A DNA stretch of 64,000 nucleotides from Timema cristinae. Taxonomy: Eukaryota; Arthropoda; Insecta; Phasmatodea; Timematidae. The position numbers were made by a program, and so were the translations under genes. The stretch spans positions 1 to 64,000 of the forward strand of contig JBCFYV010000213.1 of NCBI GenBank assembly GCA_039000515.1. Direction: 5' to 3'. Below the pieces are notes generated by a model. It saw only the letters and a list, made by a program, of their open reading frames with translations. It had not been told where the DNA came from and did no database searches. Position 1 is the stretch's first letter, and the number at the start of each line of letters is the position of its first letter. This document shows positions 11,430-23,789 of this stretch, in pieces.

Positions 11430-13830
11430 AAATTTTTATTTTTGAAAGATTTCAAAGCTTTTGTTTTAAAAACCCGTTTTTTAAATTTTTGGGGGGGGTT
11501 TCAAACATTGGCAAAAAAATTTTTGCGGCTTGTCAATTTGGGAAAAAAAATAAAACTGTTTTTCGAGGGGAAAGTAAAAATGTTTTTTTTTTTTAAAAGC
11601 TTAAATTTTTATTTCCCGGAAATGATTTTTAAAAAACCTTAAGCCCCATTTTCCCAAATTAAAAAAAAACTCTTAAATTTTTTTGGCCCCCGGCAAATTT
11701 TAATGAATTTCAAATCTATTACCCCCTTACTGTTTGTTTTAGATATTTTCCCAACCAAGTGAAGATTTAAAAGGGGTTTTTTTTTAAAAAGTTAATTTTT
11801 ATTCCAGGAAAAATTTTAATAATTTTTAAAAATTTTCTCCCGGTTTGGTTAGCTAAAGTTTTGATAAAAGCTATTCCGGAAATGATTTAATAACCACAAG
11901 TGATGTAAAAATTAAAAATTCTTAAATTTTTGACTTCGGTTTTTTAATGTATTGCAAATCTAACGCTTTTAAAAAGGGATTTAAAATTTTTAGGGCTGTC
12001 AAAATTGGTTTAAAACATTTTAAACCAGCCCTTTGGTTTAATTTTAAAAAAGCTAATCTGATGCAGGGTGTTCTGTTTTAAGGAATAAAATTTTTTTTCC
12101 CGGAAATGATTTAATTAAAACTTTATTACCATTGTAAGCAAGGGTGGTTTCAATTAAAAAAAAAATCTTTTAAAATTTTTTCATCAGCATTTTAATGTAT
12201 TGCAAATTAAGTTTAAACGATTGATCTTTTTTGAAACAAGTGATGTACAATTTTAAAAAATTTTCTTTTTAAAAATTTTTAATTGGCATTTCAATTTTAT
12301 TGCAAATCTAACGCTTAAACTGTATTTAACTTTTTTGGCTTTTCAACATTGGTAAAAATTTTAAACCCGCTTGGTCAATTTTTAAAGAAAAATCTGAAAA
12401 ACCCAAATTTCGTTTTCAATGTTTTAAAATAATTTTTGTATTCCGGAAATGATTTAAAAATTTTTATTTCTATTGTTTTGCAAGTGATGTACAAATTAAA
12501 AAAAAACTCTTAAATTTTTTACCCCCGGTTTCAATGTTTTTGCAAAAACTAACGGGTTTAAACAGATTGATCTTTTTTAAAGCAAGTGATGTACAATTAA
12601 TAAAAACTCTTAAATTTTTTATTGGGATTTTTAATTGGGGGTTTCAAAACTAGCGCTTAAACTGTATTTTAAATTTTTAGGGTGTAAAATTGGTCAAAAC
12701 TTTTAGCCCGCTTGGTCAATTTAAAAAAGCTAATCTGAGGGAAAATGATGTTTTAATGTTTTAAAGGGAATTTAAATTTTTATTCCAGGAAATGATTTAA
12801 TTTAAACTTTATACCAAATTTTAAGCAAGGGATGTACAATTAAAAAAATCTCAAAAATTTTTGGGCCTCGACATTTCAATGTATTGCCAAAAATTTTTAA
12901 AATTACTGTTTGTTTAGTTTTTTTCCTGAACCAAGTGAAAATAAATGTTTTTTTTAAAAGAGTTAAATTTTTATTCCCGGAAATTTATTTAATTTTTTAT
13001 AACTTGTCCCCTGTTAGGTTAGCTAAAGTTTTTTATAAAGCTATTCCCGGAAATGATTTTTAAAAACCCCCAAGTTTATTTTTACAAATTAAAAAAACTC
13101 TTTAAATTTTTTTACTTGGGGATTTTTAAAAGTATTTGCAAATCTAACGCTTAAACTGTATTTAAATTTTTGGCTGCCAACATTTGGGCAAAAATTTTAG
13201 CCAGCTTGGTCAATTTAAAAAAGTAATCTGATGCAAGTGATGTTCAATTTTTTTAAGGAATAATTTGTTTTTCCAGGAAAAGGGAAAAATTTTTAAACTT
13301 TATAAACCCTTGTAAGCAAGTGAAGTAAATAATGTTCAATGTTTTTAAGGAATAATTTGTATTCCCGGAAATGATTTTTAAAAATCTTTAACCATTGTTT
13401 AAAAATATGTATGTACAATTTAAAAAAATCTCTTAAATTTTTTGTTTTGGCATTTTAATGTATTTCAAATCTAACGTTTAAAGTATTTTAAATTTTTGGC
13501 TGCCCAAAATTGGTCCCAAAAAAATTTTGCCCGTTGGTTTAAAATTTAAAAAAGCTAATCTGTGCAAAATGAGTTCAATGTTTTAAGGAAAAATTTGTAT
13601 TCCGGAAATGATTTTTTTTAATCTTTATACCAAATTTTAAGCAAAAATGAAAGTACAATTAAAAAAATTTTCTTAAATTTTTGACCTCGGCATTTCAATG
13701 TATTGCAAATTCCCAAAGTTTAAAAACAGATTGTTTTTTTTTGTAGCAAGGAGGGCAATTTAAAAAAAACTTTAAATTTTTTTACCTCAGTTTCAATGTA
13801 TTGCAAATTAACGCTTTTAAACGAAAATGA
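11430..13830 (+). repeat. Array D (about 340-bp higher-order satellite)
   Basis: Recurring blocks are TTCCGGAAATGATTTAATTA, AAGCAAGTGATGTACAATTA, CATTTCAATGTATTGCAAAT followed by CTAACGC, and GCTTGGTCAATTTAAAAAAG. The TTCCGGAAATGAT block recurs near 12,105, 12,444 and 12,795, giving a higher-order period of about 340 bp. The TTGCAAATCTAACGC sub-block occurs more than once per unit, about 100-250 bp apart. About seven units are present, the last ones rearranged. It has no mirrored partner in the window. Confidence 0.85.
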
Positions 13831-14150
13831 TTTTTCAATTTGCCCCATTTGGGTTGGGAAAAATGATGGGAAAATTTCCAGCGTTATAAGGGGGTGGAAA
13901 AGGTTTTTTGAAAAAAGATCAATTCAATTAAGTGTTTTTGGGGGGGGGGTATAAACCATTTTTTGGGGCCAGCTCCCGAGTTGACCCTCCCCGGGCCCTC
14001 ACCCCGACCCCTTTCCCCGGAAAACATCACCCGAGGGGAAGCTATTTCCGAACCTTCCCCCCCTTTCCCCAGAGAGGGAGAAAAAAATGGGGGAAAATGT
14101 TTTAAAACCCTTTGTGGGCGCGTGCCCGCTTTTGGGGACCCTTTTGGGTT
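13830..14150. other. C/G-rich junction between array D and right arm
   Basis: A mixed-composition, C/G-rich stretch. A 63-aa open frame lies in it but nothing is recognisable. It is not clearly mirrored in the left arm. Confidence 0.35.
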
Positions 14151-14410
14151 TTAAAGGAAAAATAACTAACGGGTTTGAGGGTTTGAATCTGACTCAAACG
14201 TTTTGAGGAAAAAAACCTTTCGCTGGGGTTTTTTACTTTATCATGGTTTAAAAGAAACCAGACTTCGATTTTGACTCGGACGTATTGAAGAGAAAAAAAA
14301 CTTTCGACCAAATAACGGGGGTTCGAATCTGATCAAAAGTATTGGGGAGGAAAAAAAACCTTTTTGGGTGGGTTTATTACTCACATTTGGTTTTTAAAAG
14401 TTTCCAGGGG
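14150..14410 (-). repeat. Array C, right copy (under two units)
   Basis: This is the reverse complement of array C. GTTCGAATCTGATC lies near 14,320 and TTTGAATCTGACTCAAACG near 14,180, with ATCATGGTTTAAAAG between them. Only about 1.7 units of 143 bp are present, against about 14 in the left arm, so copy number has changed in one arm or been collapsed or expanded in assembly. Confidence 0.85.
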
Positions 14411-14930
14411 GCGAATTCAGAGGCTAATTTTGGTTTCAATAAAAGTCGCTCCGAGAAAGACTGTCACAGTCGGGGGGTTCAACCTTGGACCTCTTTCTAA
14501 ATAAAACGTGGTAGCGGTTTTCAGTCCGGGGACAAAAGACATAAGGTGACATTTGGATTTAGAAGCTTTAAACTCGGGTTTCAGTTTTGGGTACGGAACC
14601 CCTCAGAGTACGGTCTGGGACGGTCCTTTTAGAGAACGGGTTTAGGATTAGAAGCTGAGCCCAAATTGATCAGGGGTAATTGTTTTCTAAAGTTTGGAAA
14701 GGGGTTACAAAACCCCCGGGGGCCTAAAGGGTTTGCCAGTTACGTACTGATGGAGCTACTCAGGGATGCTATTGCCCAAACATTTGGGCCCTGACGAGAG
14801 GGTTTCCCAGGGAAGGGTTTGGAAAAAAAAGGCCCCTTGGGTGGAGTGCCCGCCGTGACTTTAGGAGCCCTGTCCCTTATTTCGGAATAAAACTGGGGAA
14901 AACATTTGCGCATTTAAGCGAGCGTACTCA
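14410..14930 (-). other. Arm spacer, right copy
   Basis: Reverse complement of the 6,650-7,170 spacer, similar in length and order. GCCGTGACTTTAGG near 14,850 and CATTTGCGCATTTAAGCG near 14,905 correspond to the left-arm motifs. No coding content is seen. Confidence 0.65.
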
Positions 14931-17260
14931 GGATGCTATAAGTTTTACAGGAAATGTTTTCATTTAGGGGGTATATTGTCTACAGGGTGTTTTCATAGGG
15001 GAGCTTTTAAAGTTTACAGGGTGTTTTCGCGGGGGGCTTTAAAGGGTTTTTTGATGTTTAAAGAGGGGTTTATTGTTTTACAGGGGGTTTTCATAGGGGA
15101 AACTTTAATGTTTTCAGGTGTTTTTTTTTTCTTTTGGGGGTGCTATATTGTCTAAGGGTGTTACATGAGGGGCTTTAATGTTTCAGTGTGCTGGGAGAGC
15201 TATAATGTTTTTAAAAGGGGGTTAAATGGGAGCTTAATTTTAAAGGGTGTTACATGGGAGAGCTTTAAGTTTACATGAGGAGCTTTTTTTTTCCCCAAAG
15301 GGGTTTTCCCTTGGGGTTTTAAAAGTCTACATGGTGTTACAGGGGAGCTTTTTAAAGTTTTCAGGGTGTTTTCTTAGGGGGCTTTAAAAGGGCTGGGATG
15401 GTGTCAATAGGGGGCTATAATGTTTTTCAGGGTTTTACATGGGGGGAGCTTTAAAAGTTTACCGGGGGTTACAAAGGGGGGGCTTTTTGTTTAAAGGGTG
15501 ATACATGGAGGGCTTTAATGTTTCCCAGGGTGTTACATGGGGGGAGCTATTTAAAGTCTGCATGGTGTTTTCATGAGGAGCTATAAGGGCTAACCCCCCC
15601 CCGGGGTGTTACATTTGGGGGAGGTTTAATTGTTTACCGGAGGGTTTCATGGGAGACTATTTATGTTACGGGGAAATGTTTTTAAAGGGGAGCTTTTAAA
15701 AGTTTACAGGGTGGGTTTCTTTGGGGAGCTTTAATGTTTAAGGGTTTTTAATAGAAGGGTTTAAAGTTTTCCCGGTGTTTCATGGGGGGGCTTTTAAAAG
15801 TTTTAAAGGGTGTTACATGGGGAAACTTTAATGTTTTTCAGGTGTTAAATGGGGGGCTATATTGTCTACAGGGTGTTGCTTTGGGGAGTTTAATGTTTAC
15901 GGGGTTACAGAGGAGTATAATGTTTACAGAGTGTTTTCATGAGGGGCAAAATTGTTTTAAAGGGGGGTTACATAGGGGGGGTTTAATGTTTACGGGTGTT
16001 ACGGGGGGAGCTTTAATTTTTTTCAGAGTTTTAAAATGAGGGGCTTATTGTCTCGGGTGTTTCATAGGGGAGCTTTTTAAAGGTTTTTCAGGGTGTTAAA
16101 TGGGGGAGCTTTAATGTTTTTCAGGGGTGTTTTTATGAGGAGCTATAATGTCTACAGCGGGGTTACCTTTGGGGGAGCTTTTAAAGTTACAGGGGGGTTA
16201 ATAGGAGGGCTTTAAAGTTTACAGGTGTTACATAGGAGGGGTATATTTTTTACAGGGTGTTAATAGGGGGGCTTTTTAAAGTTTTTCAGGGGCGTTCCCT
16301 GGGAGGCTTTAATGTCTCAGGCTGTTACATTTGGGGGGCTTTAATGTTTTACAGGGGGTTAATTTAGGAAACTAAAGTTTTCAGAGTGTTACATGAGGGG
16401 TTATTTTGTCTTTTCAGGGGTTACATTGGGGAAACTTTATGTTTAAGGGTGTTTCGCGGGGAGTTTAAAAGTTTTCAGGGGTGTTACAATTGGGGGGGGT
16501 TTTTTTGTTAAAGGGTGTTACATAGGGGAAACTTTTTAAAGTTTACCGGGTGTTACTTGGGGGAGTTTAAAGTTTTCAGAGTGTTACATGAGGAGTATAA
16601 TGTCTTTCAGGTGTTACAGGGGGGAGCTATAATGTTTACGGGTGTTAAAAATTAAAGGGGCTTTTAATTTTTTTACAGAGTGTTTTCATAGGAGGGATTT
16701 ATTGTCTACGGGGGTTACATAGGGGGGGGCTTTTAAAGTCTTTAAAAGGTTTTTTACATGGGAGAGCTTTAATGTTTACAGGGGGTTTTCATGGGAGAGC
16801 TTTAATGTTTTTCAAAGTGTTTTTTGAGGAGCTGTAATTTTCTAAGGCGTGTTCAAAGGGAGAGCTATTTAAAGTCTAAAAGGGGGGTTTCATGGGAGAG
16901 CCCTTTTTTGGGTTTCAGGTGTTACATAGGAGGGCTTTAAAGGTTTAAAAGGGTGTTACTGGGAGCTATTAAAGTCTACAGGATGTTACATGGGGGAGGT
17001 TGGGGGTTTAAAATGTTCAGGGGGTCACATAGGGGGTTTAAAGTTTAAAGGGTGTTTTGCGGGGGGCTTTAACGTTTAAAGAAATGTTACAAAAGAGGGG
17101 CTTTTATTTTTCTACTGGGTTTTTTTTACCTTTGGGTAGCTATAAAGGTTTTTCAGGGGTGTTTTCGGGGGTAGCTATAATGGGCTACAGGGTGTTACAT
17201 TGGGGAGCTTTAATGTTTAAAGGGGTTAAGTAGGGGGAGCTTTAAATTTTTTACAGGGTG
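14930..17260 (-). repeat. Array B, right copy (about 35-bp minisatellite)
   Basis: Reverse-complement units of the type GTTTACAGGGTGTTACATGG followed by GGGAGCTTTAAT repeat every 33-37 bp over about 2.3 kb, matching the left copy in total length within a few tens of bases. No open frame here is meaningful. Confidence 0.9.
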
Positions 17261-20200
17261 TTTTCGTGGGGAAAGTACCATGGTAAAAAACATTTTTCCT
17301 GGGGGAAATTGGCCCGGGGGAGGGGTGGGGGAAAAAAAAAACAATCATTTCCGAAAAAAAATTTTTTTTGTGAATGTACCATGAGTAAAAACATTATTTT
17401 TGGAAGTGTAGCCTCGGAAGAGGGGTGGAAAAAAAAAAACACAAACCCCTTTTTGAAAAAAATTTTATTCGTGAATGTTTCCCTGGGGTAAAAACCCTTT
17501 ATTCCTGGAAGTTTTTAGCCGCATTTTCTTGAAGGAAAGGGTGGGAAAAAAAAACATGACATCTTCCGAAAAAAAAGTTTTATTCTGGAATGTACCCCTG
17601 AGTAAAAACATTATTTTTCCCGGGAAATGTAAACCTCATTTGCTTGGTTTTTGGGAGGATGGAAAAAAAAAAACACATTTATCTTTCCCATATGCCCACC
17701 TACTCGCCCTCTCAGTATTCCTGCGTGGGAAAAGGGAAAGGGTTTTAGGGGGTTTTTGATGGGGGGGAAAAAAAAATTCCCTTTCTAGAAGTGTAGCCTC
17801 GGAGGAGGATGGAACAACCATTTTCCGGGAAAAAAAAAATTTATTCGTGAAAGTTTCCGCTGAGTAAAAACATTTTTTTCCCGGAAGTGTTAAACCCCAT
17901 TTGCTTTGGGGGGAGGATGGGGAAAAAAAAAACACTTTATTTTCCCAAAAAAAAGGTTTATTGTGGGAATGTACCATTGAGGGGTATGTGAAAAAAAAAA
18001 TTATTCCCGGAAATGTAACCCCAAATTTTCATGGTGGGGGGATGGGAAAACCAAAAAACCCCCCATCTTCCGGGAAAAAAAGGGTTTTTCGGGGGAATGT
18101 TTCCCTGATGAGAGTATGAAAAAAAAATTAAATTTTGGGGGGTGTAAACCCCTTTTTTTATGGTGGGAGGATGGGGGAAAAAAAAACCAAACCCTTTCCG
18201 AAAAAAGGGTTTTTTTCGTGAATTGTACCCTGATTGGGGGTAGGAAAAAAATTTTTTCCTGGAAATGGGAACCTTTATTTGCTTTTGGGGGAAAGGATGG
18301 GGAAAAAAAAACACATCCCTTTCCGTTTTGTTTTTGAAAAAAAAAAAAAAGGGTTTTTTCGTGAATTTTGTTCCCTGATGGAAATTGAAAAAACCCTTAT
18401 TCCCGGAAGTTTTAACCCCATTTTTTTGGTGGGAAGGTTTGGGGGAAAAAAACACATCATCTTTCCCAAAAAAGGTTTTATTCGTGAAAGTACCCCTGAT
18501 GAGAGGATGTAAAAAAACATTTTCCTGGAAGGGGTAACCCCATTTTTCATGGTGCGAGGGATGGAAAAAAAACAAAACATATCTTCCGATATGTCTTGAA
18601 AAAAAAGGGTTTTTTCGTGAAAGTACCGGGATGGAGTATTTAAAAAAAAATTTTTTTCCCGGGGAAATGTAAACCCCTTTTTTATTTGGGGGGAGGATGA
18701 GGAAAAAAAAACATTATCTTCCGGGTATGTTTTGAAAAAAAAAAGGGGTTTTTCGTGAAAAAGTACCGTGATGAGGGGTATGTTTAAAAAAAAATTATTC
18801 CTGGAAGGTGCCCCCATTTGCATTTGGGGGGGAGGATTTAGAAAACCAAACACATCATTTTCCCATATGTTTTTGAAAAAAAGGTTTATTCGTGAAAGTA
18901 CCATGATTTAGAGTATTTTTAAAAAAATTATTCCTGGGGGAAATGGGAAAACCCCATTTGGGTTGGTGGAAAAAGGGTGGGAAAAAAAAAAACATCATTT
19001 CCGATATGTCTTGAAAAAAAAAAGGGTTTTTTTTCGTGAAAATTTTAACCCCCGATGAGAGTTTTGAAAAAAAAAATTTTTCCCGGAAGTGTAACCTATT
19101 TGCTTGGTGGAAGGATGGGGAAAACAAAAAAATCATTTCCGAAAAAAAAGGTTTTTTTTTGTGGAAAATTTTCCATGATGGGGAGGGTGTAAAAAAATTT
19201 TCCTGGAAGTTTAACCTCCCTTTTTCATGGTGCGGGAGGAAAAAAAAAAAACTTTATTCCCTTCCCCAATTTTCTTGAAAAAAAAAAGGTTTTTTTCGTG
19301 AATGTTTCCGTGTTTAGAGTATGGAAAAAAAAATTATTCCTGGAAGTGGGAACCCCATTTGCATGGTGGGAGGGTGAGGGAAAAAAAACACATCATCTTC
19401 CGGAAAAAAAATTTTATTCGGTTTAATGTACCCTGAGGGAAAAACATTTTTTCCTGGAAGGGTTTGCCTCTTTTTCATTTTTTTGGGGGGTTTAGAAAAC
19501 AAAAAACATATCTTCCGATTGTTTTGAAAAAAAAAGGGTTTTTTTTGTGAAGGGACCCATGATGGAGTATGTTTAAAAAAATTATTCTGGAAAATTTTAG
19601 CCTCATTTGTTGGTGGGGGATGAGGGAAAAAAAAAACACATTTTCCCATTTTTTTTTGAAAAAAAAAGGTTTTATTCGTGGAAAATTTTACCATGATGAG
19701 AGTATGAAAAAAAAAATTTTTTCCCGGAAGTGTAGCCTTAAATTTGCCTTGGTTTGGGAAAGGGTGGAAAAAAAAAACCCCCCATTTTCCCAAAAAAAGG
19801 GTTTTTGGGGGAATGTAGCATGATGAGAGTAGTTTAAAAAATTCTTCCCGGGGAAATGTAGCCTCATTTGGGTTGGTGGGAGGATGGAAAAACAAAAAAA
19901 CATATCTTCCGATAGTTTTTAAAAAAAAATTTATTCGTGGGAAAGTACCATTTATGAGAGTATTTTTTAAAAAAAAATTTTTTCCTGGAAGTTTTAACCT
20001 AAATTTTTTGGTGGGAGGATGAGAAAAAAAAACACCCCCTTTTTTTTTGGGAAAAAAATTTTTTCGTGAAGTACCAAAGTTTTAAAAGTATGAAAAACAT
20101 TAATTTGGAAGTGTAACCCCATTTTTCTTGGGAGAGGATGGAAAAAACAAACACTCATTTTTCCCAAAAAAGTTTTATTTTGGGAATGTACCGTGAGAAA

Positions 20201-20650
20201 AAAATTTTCCCGGAAGTGTAGCCCCATTTGCTTGGTGAAAGGGGTGGAAAAAAAAAAAACACATCATCTTCCCCATAATTTTTGAAAAAAAAAAAAAAAA
20301 AAAAAAGGGTTTTTTCGTTTAATGTACCTGATGAGAGTATGAAAAACTTTTCCTGGAAATGTAGCCTCATTTGCTTGGGTGAAAAGGATGGAAAAAACAA
20401 AACTACATCTTCCGGGTATGTTTTGAAAAAAAGGGGGTTTTTTCGTGAATGTACCATGATGAGGTAGGTTAAAAAAATTTTTTCCTGGAAAATTTAGCCT
20501 CATTTGCGTGGTGAGAGGATGGAAAAAAAACACCCCCAATTTTTTCCAAAATTTTTTAAATTTGTTTAAAAGTTTCCCTGAGTAAAAACCCTTATTCCCG
20601 GAAATGTAGCTCATTTGCTTGGGGAGGATGGAAAAAACAGACCACCATTT
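17260..20650 (-). repeat. Array A, right copy (about 125-bp satellite)
   Basis: Reverse-complement units carry GAATGTACCATGATGAGAGT, GGAAGTGTAGCCTCATTTGC, TTGGTGGGAGGATGG and CATCATCTTCCGATATG. The innermost units (17,260-17,640) are the shorter variant lacking the GATGAGAGTATG block, as at the inner end of the left copy. Total length of about 3.4 kb matches the left copy. Confidence 0.9.
17690..17765 (-). other. Non-repeat interruption of array A (right)
   Basis: Contains ATATGCCCACCTACTCGCCC and CCTGCGTGGGAAAAGGG, the reverse complement of the interruption at 3,850-3,935. It lies at the same relative place between short and long unit variants. Confidence 0.7.
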
Positions 20651-21090
20651 TTCCCATTTTCGCCCAACAAAAAGGGTGTGTATAAGAGTGGTTTATAGCC
20701 CTTAGGAGGAGGGGAGAGGGGGGGAAAAATCCAGCCCCAAAGGAAAGGGGACACCCCCCCGGAAGGGGAAAAAGGGGGGAGGGGGGGTTTCCGTTTGAAC
20801 AGGGGAAAAGCCTTCCCAGCGAAAAAGGGGGGGGGGAGAAAAGAGGGGGGGGAAAATCCGTTAACCCGTTTGAGGGAAAAGGGGGGAGGGGAAATTCCTG
20901 AAACCCAATTTATACTACCGTCCCCCCAGACCACCCCCCTCCTCTGGATCATCCGGGGGGGGAGGGGGGAAAACGCGAGATACGGCGCGGGAGGGGGGGG
21001 GGAAAAAGGGGGGGGGAAATGGGGGGATAAAAAACACACCTTTTCACTTTCCCCCACCTGTTTCATTTCCGAGATTGTAAATTTTATTTG
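20650..21090 (-). repeat. Right arm head, G/A-rich block
   Basis: Reverse complement of the 590-1,030 block: the plus strand is purine-rich with long G runs. A proline-rich frame is open on the minus strand through it and is similar to the frame in the left head. The match ends near 21,090. Confidence 0.7.
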
Positions 21091-21790
21091 TATTTGTTTA
21101 CTGTAATTTAAATACTCGGAAAAAATTAAAACATTTTTTCACTATTTTTGTTTAAACTAAATTTGGGCAATTACAGTTTTTTTTTCTGAACTTAAATTTT
21201 AAAAAACCCTTTTAAAAAATCGGAAAATATTATTAAAAATTCTATTACAAATTGTTTTTTTGGGAAATTTAATTTTTTTTTTTAACCCAAAAAAAATATG
21301 AGGGTTTTTTTGTGCAGAATATTTCCACTTTGGGATAAAAGTTTTTTTTCTAATTGAAATAGATTTAAATAGTAACAGTTTTTACCCAAATGCTCATCAT
21401 GAAAAATTTTTTTTATTTTTATATACGTTTAAATTTTTCTGTAACCTGCTTTTAACTTAAATAGGATGTGGTCAATTTGAACATTTAAAATTAACGTAGT
21501 GCCCGTTTTCCAAAAAATTATTTAAAAGTTTTAAGAATAAAATTCATTTATTGATTTTGGGTTTAAAAAAACAATTGTTGGTTTTAGGTTGTCAAGATAC
21601 TTTAACATTTATCAAAATCCTTGTTTGAAATTTACGATACAATATTTTCTCTATGAGTGTTTTAAAGAATTAATTATTTCACTTCTTTGTTTTTAAAAAA
21701 ATATGTAAAAAATTTATATTTCTTTTCTGTTTTTTTAAAGAGGACCGGGATAAAACGTTTGATTGTTTTTATATACATTGTAAAATTGTT
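21090..21790. other. AT-rich flank right of palindrome, no gene seen
   Basis: AT-rich DNA with few C or G homopolymers, so apparently cleaner than the arrays. I see no coding frame or repeat in it. Confidence 0.5.
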
Positions 21791-23520
21791 AACCTAAGCT
21801 TTAAAAATACCACATAAATGAAGAAAAAAACACAAGTGTTGATTTAGCAAAATGGCCCTTAAGGTAATTTAAAAAACAACCAAATAATTTTTCTCTTTTT
21901 TTTAAAGAAAATGTTTAAAAAATGGCTGGTAGATTCCCCAATAAAAAAAAAAATTTCACATAAAACAAACCGAAAAATTTGTAATTTTTATATTTTAAAA
22001 TTGATGACCAGGTTTAGAAATTTTAGACTTCCACAAAGTATTTTTCCCGTTATCCTTTTCGATCATTAAAAAAGTTTCAATTTAATAAATAATCCAATGT
22101 TTTTTAAAATTCCTACAGAAAGCTTTTTTAAAAGGAATACCTTGAATAGGGGGAAGAATCTTGGTGATTTATCACTTTTGTTTTTTTTTTTTTATATCTA
22201 TGTGGGCCCCCAAAGCGTGGTAATTTAATTTTACAGTTTGCGTGTATATTGGCGTTTATTTTATTTAAAATCTGCTTCATTTATCACATTATTTCGTTTA
22301 TTAAATCAAGAATGATTATATTTGTTGCTAGAAACATATGATTTAAATATTTTAAAATGGGGTTTCCTAATACATTTTTATTGTTGTGTTTTATTTTATT
22401 TAGTGGAAATATTTTTTTTCTGGGGTATAGTAAAAAATTTAAATAAAAACATGTTTGTGGTACAAAAATATTTTTTTTTTATATGCTCGGTATTTATACT
22501 TCATGTTGTGTGTCCTTCCCCACCCAGAAAAAACAGACTCAAAAATTTTAAAATTTCGATCATTTTTCTTTAAAAATCTAAAAATTGTAAAAAAAATTAG
22601 CCCTTTAAACACAAAATCAAAAAAAATTTGGTTTTTTTACTCAAACCGTTTTTTTTTTTAAAAGCACGGGAAAATTTTAAAAGAGAGAAAGAAGATTTAT
22701 GATAAAATTTGGAGGGGCTTTTTAAAGGGAAATTAATATTATTTGTATGTTTGGGTTGATATAATCATTAAAAACAAAATGTATTATTGGAAAAACGTAT
22801 ACAGTAAATTAGATTAATTAATATTTTATAAACTTAAAATATATGAGTATTTGTACTAGATTTTACAATTTTTGGTTGGCGTTGTACACCTTCCCCCCAG
22901 GTTACAAGGGGGGGCAAGGTTATTATTTTATATTTTAAATCAAATCAGAATATTTTGATAAAATACAAGTCTGTAAAAATTTAAAAATTTTTTTAAAAAA
23001 AGAAAAGAGTTTAATTTAATGGTATATTTTGAATCGAGATCGATGAAATTTTAGTTTTTTATGTTTCAACAAAAAAGGGGATTTCTCGATTCTGTTGTCT
23101 TGTCTGTATTTTGGCCTAAGCCGGACCCTTTTACCGAGTGTTGAGGTGGTATGAGGGTAGTTGGGAAAAAAATTTTTAGTTTTAAAAATTTTTTGGGGAA
23201 AGAAAATTATTGCTGTGTTAAATGGGATTTTTTTAAATTATGTTTTAAAACAAACATATTTTTCGTTTATTTTAATCCAACGGTTTCATAATGTTTAATT
23301 TTTTGTAAAAGAGCGGAAAGCTACCCCGGGAAGTGCATTTATTTCCCCAAAATTGCGACATAATATTTTTTTAACCCAAAAACTTCTTATTTGCTTTTAA
23401 AACTTATAGCTTTGCCCTTTTCAAAAAAATTTTATGCTTTTTTTTTCGTGAAAGGGAGAGTTTTACTCGTTAAAAACTTAAAATATGCTTTGGGATTTTA
23501 TGTTTTATACCCCTCTGAAT
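21790..23520 (+). repeat. Duplicated segment, copy 1 (clean)
   Basis: AT-rich segment sharing ordered motifs with 33,745-35,800 in direct orientation. Shared pieces include ATGGCTGGTAGATTCCC, TTTCACATAAAACAAACC, GTGGGCCCC, CGTTTATTAAATCAAG and ATATTTGTTGCTAG. Small open frames of 60-83 aa inside are not recognised. It could be a non-coding transposon or a local duplication. Confidence 0.65.
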
Positions 23521-23789
23521 TTTTAAATGGATTCAGTTTATTTAATAGCATATGTAAAAATTTTACTACCTATTTTTGCACGATTATTTTCAAATGATTT
23601 AAAACAAGAGGTGGCCTATTTTTTTTAATATGGAGCATAACATATAACAAGATTAATTTTTTCTTCTTAAATTTTTGGTTTGTATCATTTTTAAAAACTT
23701 AAACCTTGTCCTTGTAAATCAAATATATGTGGAAAGAATGTAAAAAAGAAAAAACCATTTTTAAAAAAAATTCACCCCAGTCCCCCAAA

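Larger units (their letters stand above)
590..21090. repeat. Giant inverted repeat (palindrome) with non-mirrored centre
   Basis: The order head, array A, array B, spacer, array C on the left is repeated in reverse complement on the right. Arm segments have nearly equal lengths: head about 440 bp each, array A about 3.3 kb each, array B about 2.3 kb each, spacer about 0.53 kb each. A non-repetitive interruption inside array A is also present in both arms (3,850-3,935 and 17,690-17,765). Only array C differs in length. The centre, about 9,210-14,150, is not mirrored. I infer one inverted duplication event, a mobile element with very long inverted termini, or an assembly fold-back; the sequence alone does not decide. 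Confidence 0.8.
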
